Assembly: GCA_003054655.1 (NCBI GenBank)
Contig: QAYZ01000015.1
Span: forward strand, 62,001 to 126,000
Direction of reading: 5' to 3'
DNA from: Spartobacteria bacterium LR76
GTDB lineage: Bacteria > Verrucomicrobiota > Verrucomicrobiia > Chthoniobacterales > Terrimicrobiaceae
Length of the DNA: 64,000 nt
The translations under genes were made by a program, and so were the position numbers. The notes under the pieces are model-generated. The model saw nothing but the letters and a program-made list of their open reading frames with translations. It was not told the DNA's origin and did not search any database. Positions 1 through 9,304 of this stretch are shown piece after piece; position 1 is the first letter of the stretch, and every line of letters starts with the position of its first letter.

Positions 1-254
1 CGTTCCACGCCCTCGAAATGCCCTCCAGCAAAGCCGACTGGCGAGGGCAAAACAACCGGCTTCCGGTCAACGGTCAGCGCGTGTGTCACGCCGCCGTCAG
101 CGGCGACCTCGAAGATCAGCTTAAGACGGCCGTCGGGAGAATCGAGCTGGACGGTTTCGGCGAAAGCGGCCGAGGCGCCCAGCAAGGTGGCGATGAGGAC
201 GGGGGCGCGGCCGAGGGGGGCGAAGGGCTTGAGGGATGAGCTGACGATGTTCAT
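1..254 (-). CDS. GH97 family glycoside hydrolase, N-terminal part (cut by window edge)
   Basis: Only the first 84 codons are inside the window; the gene continues beyond base 1. The start ATG (bases 254-252) overlaps the TGA of the upstream GH2 gene as ATGA, so translation is probably coupled. Residues 1-32 form a signal peptide ending AAFA. They are followed by the SPDGRLKLIFEV stretch typical of the beta-sandwich N-domain of GH97 enzymes, which also appears in the complete GH97 at 3370-5367 (SPDGRLTLVV). The product should be a secreted or periplasmic alpha-galactosidase or alpha-glucosidase. The catalytic barrel is not visible, so activity cannot be judged. It is the last visible gene of the glycan cluster. 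Confidence 0.75.
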   Translation of the reverse strand, partial: MNIVSSSLKPFAPLGRAPVLIATLLGASAAFAETVQLDSPDGRLKLIFEVAADGGVTHALTVDRKPVVLPSPVGFAGGHFEGVE

Positions 255-2854
255 TGTGAGAGGAGTCCAGAAACGGTAAATTCGGAAAGGGCTGCGGGTT
301 TTCCGGGCGGCGTGCCGGTGAAGGTCACGCGCACGAAACGCCCGATCGTGCCGGGGACGGCGGTGTCGACGCGCGATTGCGCGGCGGCGGTGGATTGCGT
401 CTGATCGACGGCGAGTTTCCAGTCGGCGGCGTCGTTGGAAACTTCGATGCGATAGCGCCAAGGGCCCTCCTCGGGAAACGTGAGGGCAAATTTCTCGATC
501 ACAATGATTCGCTCGAGGTCGAGTTGCCACCAGGCGTTCTGCATCGCGCTAGCCGCCTGCCAGAACGTCGCGGGATTGCGATCATTTGCGAGACCGCCGC
601 TGTGCCCGGTCGCCTCGCTGCTCGCGCGCGTCGGGTTTTGCGCGCCATGGGCGGTCGCGGTGCCCTTCCCATTCCGTTCGGTCACCGGATGATATTCGCG
701 CGGCTGCACGGGCGGAGTCTCGCCCTGCACATAAGCCGGGCCGCCTTTCGACGTGATCGTGAGGGTCGCGTCTTTCAAACCGGCCGAGGTGGCGCGGATG
801 ACCGTAGTACCCGCGTAATACGAGCGAAACTCGATGGCCGCCTGGCCATCGCGGATCGCGATGTCGGAATTGGACGCGAAGGTGATCGCCGGGCCGGTGG
901 GGAACTCGCCCGGGCCCGACTCGATCGCCAGCGTGACGGGCGCGGAATTGCTGATCGGTTTTCCTGCGGCGTCCACCACCGTGGCCACGAGAAGCGTGTC
1001 GTCGGTGCCATCCACGTGAGCGAGCGTCGTCTGACCTGCCTCCAGCTTGAGACCGACCGGAGTGCCCTCCTTCGGCCACTCGGGCGGCGGGATGTGGCGG
1101 TATTCATTGCGATACCAATACCACGAGCGCTTGGGCAGGCGGTGGTAATCGATCAGCCCCATGCCGCCGAAGCGGCGTCCGGCGATGCTGCCGTGGTCGA
1201 AGCCGCACCAGATGACCTCGCCGCTGCGCCAAGGCAGCCGCCACGAGCCGATCGCCTTGGGATCGATGCCGGGCGTGTTCGTCAGGTCGCCCCAGCCCGC
1301 CTCGTATTTGCCGGGACGGTCCACCATGGCGGAACCGTATTCGCTCACGACAGATGGCAGGCCGGGGTTCTGGTATTCTCTCAACCGCGCGCCATCGCCA
1401 TTGTAGCCGGCCACGTCGCCGAGCTTGTCGATATCGCCACGCTGGCTGCCACCGATGGCGGCCGCCCGCGTCGGATCAAGCTCGTGCGAATACGTCACCA
1501 ACTCCTTCAAAAACGCCCGCACCTTCGGCATGACCGCCGCGTCCGAAAAGAACGGCTCGTTGCTCATGCTCCAAATCACGATGGAAGGGTGGTTGCGGTG
1601 GATGCGGATCATGTCGCGCAGACTCGCCTTCACGCTTTCCTCGAACGGTTTTTCGTCCTCCGGCTTTACTGGATAGGCGCTGCAATCCCAATAGCCGTCG
1701 CCCTTGAAGCTGCCCGTGCCCCAGAAACAGTTTTCCGACCAGAACATCACGCCCTTCTCGTCGCACGCCTGCGTGAACGCTGGCGCGTGCGGGTAATGCG
1801 AGCCGCGAATAAAATCGAAACCCGCGTCCTTGATCATCTGCACATCGCGCGCGGCCGCAGCGCTGGTAACCGCATCACCCCAGCCGGCATGGTCCTGATG
1901 AACGTTGGCGCCTTTGAAATAGCGGTGTTGACCGTTGAGAAAAAAGCCGCGGTCAGCGGTCCACTCGATCCAGCGGAAGCCGAAGGGCGTTTCGAAGCGG
2001 TCCGCCAGTTTCTTGTCGTCGAAAATGGTGCTCACCACGCGGCAAAGCACCGGGTTCTCGGGCGACCACAGCTTGGGATTGGCGATGGATGCGCTCGTCT
2101 GGTCGAACGTCACCGTCGTGCCCGGAGCGATGGTCCGCGTTTCGGTCATGCTCGCAAGAACCTCGCCCGAAGGATCAAGCACCTCGGTGCGCAACTGGCA
2201 GAACTTCGAGGCAGATGAATCATTAACGACCTCGGTCTTCACGTTCACCGTGCCGGAGGCCGCGGAGAGCTTCGGCGTCGTGACGAACGTGCCATACCAA
2301 GCGACGTGCAGGGGCGACGTGGCGACGAGCCAGACATTGCGGTAAATCCCACCGCTGAAGTGGTGCTCTCCGGCGCGAGGCGCGAGGCGGGCGTTCCAGA
2401 GGTTGTTCAACCGCACGGCGAGCACGTTTTCGCCCGTTTTCGCCGCGCCGGTGATGTCGACTTCAAATCCATTGTAGCCGCCTTGATGCGCGCCGACCTT
2501 TTTGCCGTTCAGGAAAATCTCCGCATCCTGAAACGCGCCCTCGAATTCAAGAGTCAGCCGCTTGCCGACTTGCCGGGGCGAGAGTTCGAAGTGTTTCCGA
2601 TACCAGCCGTAGCCGACATAGAAGGCATTGCCAGCCGCGAAATACGGCATGCTAAACGAGTGGGGCAGGCCGATAGAGTCCCACTTGGCGTCGTCGTAGG
2701 CGACAGCATCCGCACCAGTGTGGTCGCCGAGTTGGAACTTCCACTCGCGATTGAAATTCTGCCGCTCGCGCGGAGAGGCAGGTTCTGCTGCGACCGAACG
2801 GGCGGCTAGGCCGAGGCAGAGGGCAAACAAAAGGCCTTGATGTTTTAGTTTCAT
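251..2854 (-). CDS. Secreted GH2 family beta-glycosidase with C-terminal discoidin domain
   Basis: The 867-residue protein has a signal peptide of about 23 residues ending SVAA. Next come a GH2 sugar-binding jelly roll (about 33-175), an Ig-like domain (about 180-290) and a TIM barrel (about 295-590). The barrel carries the acid/base Glu433 in SNEPFF and a candidate nucleophile Glu505 in VVSEYG. An Ig-like linker follows, then a discoidin (F5/8 C) carbohydrate-binding module over about the last 125 residues. This layout fits exported beta-galactosidases or beta-glucuronidases acting on plant or mucin glycans; the exact sugar cannot be read from sequence. It sits between a zinc-ribbon gene and a second GH97 gene whose start overlaps its stop. 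Confidence 0.93.
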   Translation of the reverse strand: MKLKHQGLLFALCLGLAARSVAAEPASPRERQNFNREWKFQLGDHTGADAVAYDDAKWDSIGLPHSFSMPYFAAGNAFYVGYGWYRKHFELSPRQVGKRLTLEFEGAFQDAEIFLNGKKVGAHQGGYNGFEVDITGAAKTGENVLAVRLNNLWNARLAPRAGEHHFSGGIYRNVWLVATSPLHVAWYGTFVTTPKLSAASGTVNVKTEVVNDSSASKFCQLRTEVLDPSGEVLASMTETRTIAPGTTVTFDQTSASIANPKLWSPENPVLCRVVSTIFDDKKLADRFETPFGFRWIEWTADRGFFLNGQHRYFKGANVHQDHAGWGDAVTSAAAARDVQMIKDAGFDFIRGSHYPHAPAFTQACDEKGVMFWSENCFWGTGSFKGDGYWDCSAYPVKPEDEKPFEESVKASLRDMIRIHRNHPSIVIWSMSNEPFFSDAAVMPKVRAFLKELVTYSHELDPTRAAAIGGSQRGDIDKLGDVAGYNGDGARLREYQNPGLPSVVSEYGSAMVDRPGKYEAGWGDLTNTPGIDPKAIGSWRLPWRSGEVIWCGFDHGSIAGRRFGGMGLIDYHRLPKRSWYWYRNEYRHIPPPEWPKEGTPVGLKLEAGQTTLAHVDGTDDTLLVATVVDAAGKPISNSAPVTLAIESGPGEFPTGPAITFASNSDIAIRDGQAAIEFRSYYAGTTVIRATSAGLKDATLTITSKGGPAYVQGETPPVQPREYHPVTERNGKGTATAHGAQNPTRASSEATGHSGGLANDRNPATFWQAASAMQNAWWQLDLERIIVIEKFALTFPEEGPWRYRIEVSNDAADWKLAVDQTQSTAAAQSRVDTAVPGTIGRFVRVTFTGTPPGKPAALSEFTVSGLLSQ

Positions 2855-2914
2855 TAGTTCGTTGCTCGGTTAGTAAAAATGAGACAAGCGACCAGGCGAG
2901 GGGCCGATGAGCGC

Positions 2915-3354
2915 TTACAGTTTTGCATCTTTCAAAGATTTCGACAGGGAAATGGTGCCTCCGCTGTTGCCCCGCAGGCCGAGTTCAGCAACCGCCACGC
3001 CGGAGCCCCGTTGTTGGCGGTGATGTCGAGCCGGTAGTAACGATAGGCCATGGTGTTGCCGATCTCGCCCTCGTTACCCCAAATATTAAGCGTCGCAGAC
3101 CGCTGCAGCGCGACCTCCTTTGGAGCGCGCTCCTTGTGCTCAAGCAGCCAGGTCAGCGGATCAACCGGCTGCGCGGCAGGCTCCGGTGCGACGACTGGTT
3201 CCGGGATTGTGGTCAGGCCCTGAGCGGGCGCAGGCGCGGAGGGAACGGCAAGCGCCTGCTGGCAGTTCGGACAGTGCACGGCATGCCCTGCCCATTCGTC
3301 GGCAATTTCGAGGGACTGAGTGCAATGCGGGCAGGCAAAGTTCATCAATGGCAT
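2915..3354 (-). pseudogene. Zinc-ribbon protein with discoidin-like tail, interrupted by a 1-nt frameshift
   Basis: The frame opens with a CPHC...CPNC zinc ribbon (residues about 8-33), then a Pro/Ala linker, a WLLEHKERAPKEV segment, and AYRYYRLDITANNG, a motif of discoidin-like domains. As written, this frame ends at base 2932 with an unlike tail (LLNSACGATAEA). Adding one base at about 2985 gives WRLAELGLRGNSGGTISLSK and a stop at 2915-2917, which continues the discoidin-like pattern convincingly. So the gene has lost one base or the assembly has an error. It lies 15 bp downstream of the GH97 gene, in the same operon direction. The zinc-ribbon plus WLL/PKEV pairing is one I associate with Verrucomicrobiota; function unknown. 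Confidence 0.6.
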
Positions 3355-3369
3355 GGGAAGCAGGACAAG

Positions 3370-5367
3370 TTAATACGGAGCAATCACGGCCGCATAGCCG
3401 CCCCCGCCCTGGAGGTGAATCGAGAGGTTGCGAGCTTTGCCGAGCTCACGTGTGGTTTCCACGACCGTTTCCGGCGCGGCAGGATCGTCGCCATCGGCAA
3501 ACTCGCGCAGACTCCAGTTGCCGCTTTGGGAACGGAGAAAATCGAGACGGACGTCCAGCGTGGCGGGAGCGTCGCCGTTCATCGCCGCAAGATACCAACG
3601 GTCCCCGGAACGACGCGCGATGACGACATGCTTGTCGATTTCGGCGGAGAGAACGACGCTTTCGTCCCAGACCGTGGGGAGACCGCGGAAGAACTCGACG
3701 CCGGGCTGCCCGCGGTAGTTGGCAGGGCTGTCGCAAAGGACGAGCAGCGGACTGCGATAGACGACGGTCATGGCCAACTGGCGCGCGCGGGTGCCCATCA
3801 CCTGCGCGGGAAACGTCGTCTTGAACGTGGAAGGCGTACGGTTGAGGAAGCCGCCTGGGGTGAAATCCATCGGCCCGAGAAGGCCACGGGTGAAGGGAAG
3901 AATGAGCGTGTGGCGGGCGTCCGCCCGGTTGCCGCCGAGTTTGTTGTATTCATTGCCGAGGACGCCCTCCTGGGTGACGAAGTTCGGGTAGGTGCGGGCG
4001 AGGCCGGTGGGTTTGTAGGTGCCGTGAAAATCCACCATGAGATGATGGCGGGCGGCGGCCTCCAGGGTGCGGACGCACCATTGTGCGGCTTCCTGGGAAT
4101 CGCTGTTGATGAAGTCGATCTTCACGCCGGCCACGCCGATGGAGGCGAGGTAAGCGAACGTTTCATCGACGCCGGCGGTCTGGAGATCGAGCGAGTGCCC
4201 CCAGACGAACAGGCGGACGTTTTTGGAGCGAGCGTAATCGACGAGGCTGGGCACGTCGATATCGGGTGTGGATTTGGTGAAGTCGCCGGAGGGGTTGTTG
4301 GGGCGGGAGAAGAGGTTTTTCCGCTCGTTGGTCATATTCTGATACCAGAACCAGTCCACAAGCTGGTAGGGCCAGCCCATCTCAGAGGCGAAATCGATGT
4401 ATTCGCGGTGCGAACGGTTATCGCCGCGGGCCTGAAGGCCGGTGAATTGGGGCTGGGAAGAGTTGACGCCCGTCCACCACGCGTCCCACGCGCTGACGCC
4501 GGGCTTGATCCAGGAGGTGTCGGCGATCCGGGAAGGCGTGGCCAGCGTGGCCACGAGGTCGCTGGTGACGAGATCGCCGGCGGTGCGACCGACCATGAGG
4601 ACGCGCCAGGGGCTGACCATCGGCACGCGACCGACGACGGCGCCGCGTTTGTCCTCGCGCGGGGCAAGTTCGGCGCGCACGGCGTTTCCGCCGGTGCCAG
4701 TGAGAAAGAGACCGGCCCAGTCGAGGAGGTCGGACTCGGCCACGGCGACATAGGCGGCGGGCGTCTCGACCAGGAGCGGTAGGACGGAGCGGAAGGGTTG
4801 GTTGCCGCGGCCCTGTTGAGGGATGGCGGAGAGTTTGCGTTCGCGATAGGTGTTTTCGGCGCAGGCCGATTCGTCGCCCACCCAGGAGCGGTGATCCGCG
4901 GGGAAACGGAACTCGGTCAGTTCGCGTTGAAGGGTGAATTCGCCGAGGCCGGAGGCTTCGGGCAGGTCGTAGCGGAAGGCGACGCCTTCGTCGTAGGCTC
5001 GGGCGACGAGCGCGAAGGTGCGGACGGGTGTGCCGGCCTCGCGGAGTTCGATGCGAAGTTCACGGAAGCGGTCGGGCACAGTGCGGCGTTGGCCGAAAGG
5101 ATTGTCCCACGTAGCGTTTCGCGCAGTAGTCTTGGTCGTGGTGATCTTGGCGCTGGGGCCGAGCGTGGTTCCGTCGGCGAAGGCGAGACCGAGGACGGAG
5201 TCGGCGAGGAGGGGTTTGCCATCGAGTTCGACGCGGTAGCGAAGGCCAGCGGTGTCGGAGACGACGAGCGTGAGCCTGCCATCGGGCGAGGTCACGCGCT
5301 GTTCGTTGGCGGATGCCAAAGTGGCGAGCATGGCTGTGAAGGCGAGGAGGAGAGTGACGACGCGCAT
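3370..5367 (-). CDS. GH97 family alpha-glycosidase (alpha-galactosidase type likely)
   Basis: A 665-residue protein with a signal peptide of about 20 residues, then the GH97 N-terminal beta-sandwich (SPDGRLTLVV), a TIM barrel and a short C-terminal beta domain, the normal length for GH97. The barrel shows GVKIDFINSD, where retaining GH97 enzymes carry an Asp nucleophile, and a Glu-rich NFVTQEGVLGNEY segment. These features suggest a retaining alpha-galactosidase rather than a SusB-like inverting alpha-glucosidase; this assignment is inference. It lies 29 bp downstream of the GH127 gene in the same direction, so both probably act on one substrate, such as arabinogalactan or pectin side chains. 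Confidence 0.93.
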   Translation of the reverse strand: MRVVTLLLAFTAMLATLASANEQRVTSPDGRLTLVVSDTAGLRYRVELDGKPLLADSVLGLAFADGTTLGPSAKITTTKTTARNATWDNPFGQRRTVPDRFRELRIELREAGTPVRTFALVARAYDEGVAFRYDLPEASGLGEFTLQRELTEFRFPADHRSWVGDESACAENTYRERKLSAIPQQGRGNQPFRSVLPLLVETPAAYVAVAESDLLDWAGLFLTGTGGNAVRAELAPREDKRGAVVGRVPMVSPWRVLMVGRTAGDLVTSDLVATLATPSRIADTSWIKPGVSAWDAWWTGVNSSQPQFTGLQARGDNRSHREYIDFASEMGWPYQLVDWFWYQNMTNERKNLFSRPNNPSGDFTKSTPDIDVPSLVDYARSKNVRLFVWGHSLDLQTAGVDETFAYLASIGVAGVKIDFINSDSQEAAQWCVRTLEAAARHHLMVDFHGTYKPTGLARTYPNFVTQEGVLGNEYNKLGGNRADARHTLILPFTRGLLGPMDFTPGGFLNRTPSTFKTTFPAQVMGTRARQLAMTVVYRSPLLVLCDSPANYRGQPGVEFFRGLPTVWDESVVLSAEIDKHVVIARRSGDRWYLAAMNGDAPATLDVRLDFLRSQSGNWSLREFADGDDPAAPETVVETTRELGKARNLSIHLQGGGGYAAVIAPY

Positions 5368-5396
5368 GGGAATGGGATGTATTTAATCAACCGGGA

Positions 5397-7757
5397 TCAA
5401 GGGTGGGACGGTTCGACACGGAGACCGAAGAGCCCGCCGACGCGGCCCTGGCCCGTGCCTTGAAAACGCACAGTGAGATTTTGCTGGCCGGTGAGCGCCT
5501 CGGTCGGAAGCGGATAAGCAACATCGAAGGTTTTGCCCGGGTGGCGGCCATCGAGAGCCTGCGTGGCGATGGCGACGCCGTTGACCACGATGTCGAAGCT
5601 GCGGTCGCGATCGCTTCCCCAGTAGGTGCAGATCAGAGCGGGCTTGGGCGTAGTCGGCAACGCGAGCACATAGGAGAAAGCGCCGTGCGGACCGGTATCT
5701 CGCCAGGCGCGGTCTGCGATGCGTTCTGTCTCGCTCTGCTCCGCAGAGAGATCGTGGGCGCGCTCGGAGTCGGCGTCGCTGATGATGACGCGGTCGAGCA
5801 CCGAGGCGTCGCCTGCGGCGGGTGCGGTAGTGGATACCGAGGGCGACGGGGCGACGGAATCGGTGAGTTCCCAATAGACCGAATACCGCTCATGGTGCAC
5901 GGCATAGAGCGGCTGAAAGATAAAGCCAGAGGCGGGACCTGCGTAGTGGGCCTGGAAAGTGAGCGTGGAAGCGTCAGTGAGAGTCAGCCAATCGGCAGGA
6001 TTGGAGGAAGCGTTGACGATGGCCGACACCGGCGCGGGCGGGAGTTTGAGATAGGCATCCTTGTCGGCAAAGTCGTTAGGCATGCCTTCGCGCCCGAGGC
6101 GACCGGCGAGGAGGACGGGGCCATAAAAAATGGAGACCATGGAGGGGATGTCCCTGGCCCGTTCGAGACGGAGCGCGGCTGGGAGCTTGAGGGTGAGGAC
6201 GTCGCCGGTTTGCCAGACGCGTTTCACGAAGAGGTAGCTGGAGGGCGTGGCGGTGGCGGCTTGCGGGCGGCCATTGACGGACAGCTCCACGGGGCCGGAC
6301 ACCCAGCCGGGAACGCGGAGGAACAGCGTGGCCTCGGCGGGACGATCAGCACGCGTGACGGTCAGGCGAACGGTGTCGGTAACGGGCGGAAACCCTTCCT
6401 GCTTGATCACGAGACCTTGGGCGGTCCAGTCGAGAATGGACGGGATGTAGAGGTTCACCCAGAGCTGGCCCGGGCGCTGAAAGTAGATGCCTTCGTTGTA
6501 CCGGGCGGTGTTTTCAATGCCGGAGCCGACGCAGCATTGGGTGCCGTTGAGGTAGGTGCGGAAGTCGCCGCGGAGGGGCGTGAAATAGGTCATCGCGCCA
6601 GTGTCGGGAGCGACGGTGGCGAGGAGGTGGTTGTAAATGGCGCGCTCGAAATAGTCGGCATAGTCGGCGCGCTCTGGCGCACGCTCGATGAGCCGAGCAG
6701 TGAGCTTTAGCATATTTTGCGTGTTGCAGCTCTCGGCGGTGGTGGGCGGGAGGCACTTGCGGTTGTCTATGGAGGGACCAGCCTCGATGTCGGGGCCGTC
6801 AAACCACTCTTTGTAAGAGTTTCCGCCGAGCGCGAACGAGTGGTGGCGGGTGATGATCTCCCAGGCGTTTTCCGACGCGCGGAGCTCGGCGGCGGAGCCG
6901 GTGAGATTGGCGTAGCGAGCGATGCCGGCCAGTTGAGCGATGTGGGTATTGCCATGGAGGGACGCCAGACGGTCCTCGTTGGCGGCAAGCGGGGCAATGA
7001 GCCAGGGACGGTTGAAGAGAGAGGCGAGCTCAAGCTGACTTTTGTCGCCGGTGATCGAATACAATTCGGAGAGGACGTCGGCCATGCCGCCGAATTCGGT
7101 CTGCGGGTTGCGGCTGCGGTCGGTGCGAAACATGCGCTCGATCTGCTCGGGCTGCAGTGCGAGGAGGCGCTTTCGGAGATACCCGGACATCTTCAGCGCC
7201 ACGTCGAGCGCCTGCTGGTCGCCCAGGTAGTGGTGGGCGTCCACGAGACCGGCCATGATCTTGTGGATCGTGTAGTACGGCACGACCACGCCGCCCGAAT
7301 TCTTTGAAGCGCCTTCCTGCCAGTCGAGCGCGACGGACGGAAAGGCGGCGAGGTAGCCGTCTTGTTTCAAGGCCTCCTGGCATTTGGCGAGCTCGCCGAC
7401 AAGGTAGAGGACTTTCTTGCGAAAGGACTCGTCGCCAGTGGCAGCGGCCATGCGGGAGGCGGCGGAGAGATAGTGGCCGGCCATGTGTCCCTTGATGAAT
7501 CCACTGTCCCAGCCACCATAGCCGCCCGTAATTCCAGAGGCCTGGGGCAGCCCGGCCAGCTTGCGGTATTCGAAGAGCAAACGGTCGGGATCGAGATGCC
7601 CGACATAACCGGTGCGATGCAATTCCTGTCGGTCGTAGAATGGGCCGCCGGGGAGCAGACGCACCTGCGAGGCATCCATCATCCCGGCGGAACGGGCGTC
7701 GTTTTCCGCATGGGCCACGGCGACGGCGAGAAGAGAGAGATAGATGATCAGGCGCAT
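5397..7757 (-). CDS. GH127 family beta-L-arabinofuranosidase
   Basis: A 786-residue exported protein (signal peptide about 17 residues ending AHA). GH127 enzymes remove beta-L-arabinofuranosyl residues using a zinc-bound cysteine nucleophile. All four expected zinc ligands are visible: Glu342 and Cys344 in AESCNTQ, and Cys408 and Cys409 in TQCCVGSGIEN, with one of the paired cysteines being the nucleophile. The first about 500 residues form the alpha/alpha barrel and the rest beta domains. The gene is upstream of the GH97 gene with a 29-bp gap, indicating an arabinose-releasing locus. Related GH146 enzymes share this fold, so the exact family number is less certain than the activity class. 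Confidence 0.93.
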   Translation of the reverse strand: MRLIIYLSLLAVAVAHAENDARSAGMMDASQVRLLPGGPFYDRQELHRTGYVGHLDPDRLLFEYRKLAGLPQASGITGGYGGWDSGFIKGHMAGHYLSAASRMAAATGDESFRKKVLYLVGELAKCQEALKQDGYLAAFPSVALDWQEGASKNSGGVVVPYYTIHKIMAGLVDAHHYLGDQQALDVALKMSGYLRKRLLALQPEQIERMFRTDRSRNPQTEFGGMADVLSELYSITGDKSQLELASLFNRPWLIAPLAANEDRLASLHGNTHIAQLAGIARYANLTGSAAELRASENAWEIITRHHSFALGGNSYKEWFDGPDIEAGPSIDNRKCLPPTTAESCNTQNMLKLTARLIERAPERADYADYFERAIYNHLLATVAPDTGAMTYFTPLRGDFRTYLNGTQCCVGSGIENTARYNEGIYFQRPGQLWVNLYIPSILDWTAQGLVIKQEGFPPVTDTVRLTVTRADRPAEATLFLRVPGWVSGPVELSVNGRPQAATATPSSYLFVKRVWQTGDVLTLKLPAALRLERARDIPSMVSIFYGPVLLAGRLGREGMPNDFADKDAYLKLPPAPVSAIVNASSNPADWLTLTDASTLTFQAHYAGPASGFIFQPLYAVHHERYSVYWELTDSVAPSPSVSTTAPAAGDASVLDRVIISDADSERAHDLSAEQSETERIADRAWRDTGPHGAFSYVLALPTTPKPALICTYWGSDRDRSFDIVVNGVAIATQALDGRHPGKTFDVAYPLPTEALTGQQNLTVRFQGTGQGRVGGLFGLRVEPSHP

Positions 7758-7824
7758 GATGCGATGTCGACGGGAGCCGGGCGCATGAGGAAAGGCGGAT
7801 GCGCCTGGGACGAGGTGCGGTATT

Positions 7825-7965
7825 TTATTTAAGTGTGATCTTGAAGACGAAGGCAGGTTTGACGATCCCCGAGGAAGTTGCCGTGCTCGGGATGGATTCA
7901 GCGGCGGCGTGACCGTCCGGACACAGCACGCCGACGAGAGCGAGGATGGGTTTATGGTGTTTCAT
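7825..7965 (-). CDS. Possible 46-residue secreted peptide or gene remnant
   Basis: A short open frame starting ATG at 7965 with a Lys/His start, a short hydrophobic run (ILALVGVL) and an AAA segment that would suit a signal peptide, leaving about 20 mature residues ending FKITLK. It lies in the 290-bp space between the GH43 and GH127 genes. I recognise no family. It may be a remnant of a secreted protein, since the tail looks like the last strand of a beta domain, or it may be chance. Confidence 0.22.
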   Translation of the reverse strand: MKHHKPILALVGVLCPDGHAAAESIPSTATSSGIVKPAFVFKITLK

Positions 7966-8047
7966 CGGGGAAATCATAGGTTTCTTCAGAATGTTTGACG
8001 CGAGCGGAGGGAACGGGGACGCTGCACGCGACCTGGGCTGAGAGTGT

Positions 8048-9304
8048 TCACTTTTGTATCTGATAGGCGCCGTCAGCGGCGGGAGGACTGAACTCCGGAA
8101 AACCGTCCGCACGCCATCGGATGGCCTGGGCGCGAATGGACCGGTCGGGATTATCGAGCGAGTTGCCCTGGATCTTTTCGTAGTCGCGGGCGTGATACAC
8201 GAGTATGTCGGTTAAGCCATCGGGCGTGGTGGTGAAACTGTTATGGCCTGGGCCGAAAACCGAGACAGCTGGATCAGTTTTGAAGACGGGCTCGGGAAGC
8301 TTGCTCCAGGAGGCGGAATCCAGAAGATCCGTGTTTTCATCGGCATAGAGCAAACCGAGGCAGTAGTTGGCATCGGTGGCGCTCGCGGAATAGGTAATAA
8401 AAACGCGACCGTTTTTGATCAACACGGCCGGGGCTTCGCAGACCGCGGGACCGCGGCGTTCCCACTCGTGGTCGGGACGGGCGAGCAGGGTGATCTTGCC
8501 GGTGAGGGATAGCGGGGTGTCCATCCGGGAGATGTAGATATTGGTGCCCTTTACGCCGTGCTCGGCCTGCGCCCACACGAAGTAGCGTGTGCCGCGATGT
8601 GCGAACGTGGTGCCATCAAGGCTGAAGGACTCCCAGCCGAGCTTGAGCGGACCTTTCTCGACCCAGATGGCTTCGAGCGGGTTGGCGCCTGTCCCCTCGA
8701 GCACATAGGGTCGGATCGCCCATTTGTTCTCCGCCGATCCGGCCGTGAAGTAGATATACCATTTTCCGTCGATGAAATGGAGCTCGGGAGCCCAGATATG
8801 CGCTCCCATCGGACCATGATCGTGCTTGCGCCATATCACCTTCGGCTCGGAGGAACTCAGTTCACCCAAGGTCCGGGCGCAGCGAAGCTCAATGAGATCG
8901 TATTTCGGAACGGTGGCGGTGAGATAATAATAGCCGTCGGAATGAAACGTGACGTGGGGGTCGGCCCGCTGGGGAAGGATTGGGTTGGTCCACCGCAGAG
9001 GATCAGCCTCCGCCCGGACCTCCGAGGCGAACGGCAGCCACAGCAAGACCGCAAACGTCGCGAGATTGGCAGAACACGCGCTAAGTCCTGGTACCAGCGG
9101 AATGGAGTTAATTACGAGGTATCGCCATAAACGAATGGAATCTAGTACACGGGAGAATCCCCCACCCCGAGTTCGCCGGAAAAAACGGCTAGCAGCAGGA
9201 TACGACGATCCTGGAACGGAACCGAGGAAAGCTCGGACCGCCGAAAATGCCGCGGATTGAATCTGGGAGTGGACAATCGAGATCATGGAGGAACCGCTCG
9301 CCAA
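8048..9304 (-). CDS. GH43 family glycosidase (arabinosidase/xylosidase type)
   Basis: The catalytic part (from about residue 100) is a five-bladed propeller typical of GH43: ADPHV with the catalytic base Asp, HIWAPELHFIDGKWYIYFT, and VCEAPAVL with the likely acid Glu. The 418-residue frame has about 60 unlikely N-terminal residues before a hydrophobic segment (ANLATFAVLLWLPFA) that resembles a signal peptide ending VRA. There is no ATG, GTG or TTG directly before that segment, so the true start is unclear; ATG at 9304 and ATG at 9286 are the options. The odd leader borders a worn non-coding stretch and may itself be rearranged. It opens the arabinan/galactan cluster. Confidence 0.85.
   Translation of the reverse strand: MASGSSMISIVHSQIQSAAFSAVRAFLGSVPGSSYPAASRFFRRTRGGGFSRVLDSIRLWRYLVINSIPLVPGLSACSANLATFAVLLWLPFASEVRAEADPLRWTNPILPQRADPHVTFHSDGYYYLTATVPKYDLIELRCARTLGELSSSEPKVIWRKHDHGPMGAHIWAPELHFIDGKWYIYFTAGSAENKWAIRPYVLEGTGANPLEAIWVEKGPLKLGWESFSLDGTTFAHRGTRYFVWAQAEHGVKGTNIYISRMDTPLSLTGKITLLARPDHEWERRGPAVCEAPAVLIKNGRVFITYSASATDANYCLGLLYADENTDLLDSASWSKLPEPVFKTDPAVSVFGPGHNSFTTTPDGLTDILVYHARDYEKIQGNSLDNPDRSIRAQAIRWRADGFPEFSPPAADGAYQIQK

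Noticed and set aside
377-2218. Long open frame (613 codons) on the plus strand opposite the GH2 gene
   Set aside because: It is an antisense shadow in GC-rich DNA. It is rich in Arg/Gly/Ala with no domain, while the minus frame encodes a complete GH2 enzyme.
2923-4782. Long plus-strand frame opposite the zinc-ribbon and GH97 genes
   Set aside because: It spans two real minus-strand genes, has no recognisable domain and is low-complexity Gly/Val/Glu-rich, typical of an antisense frame.
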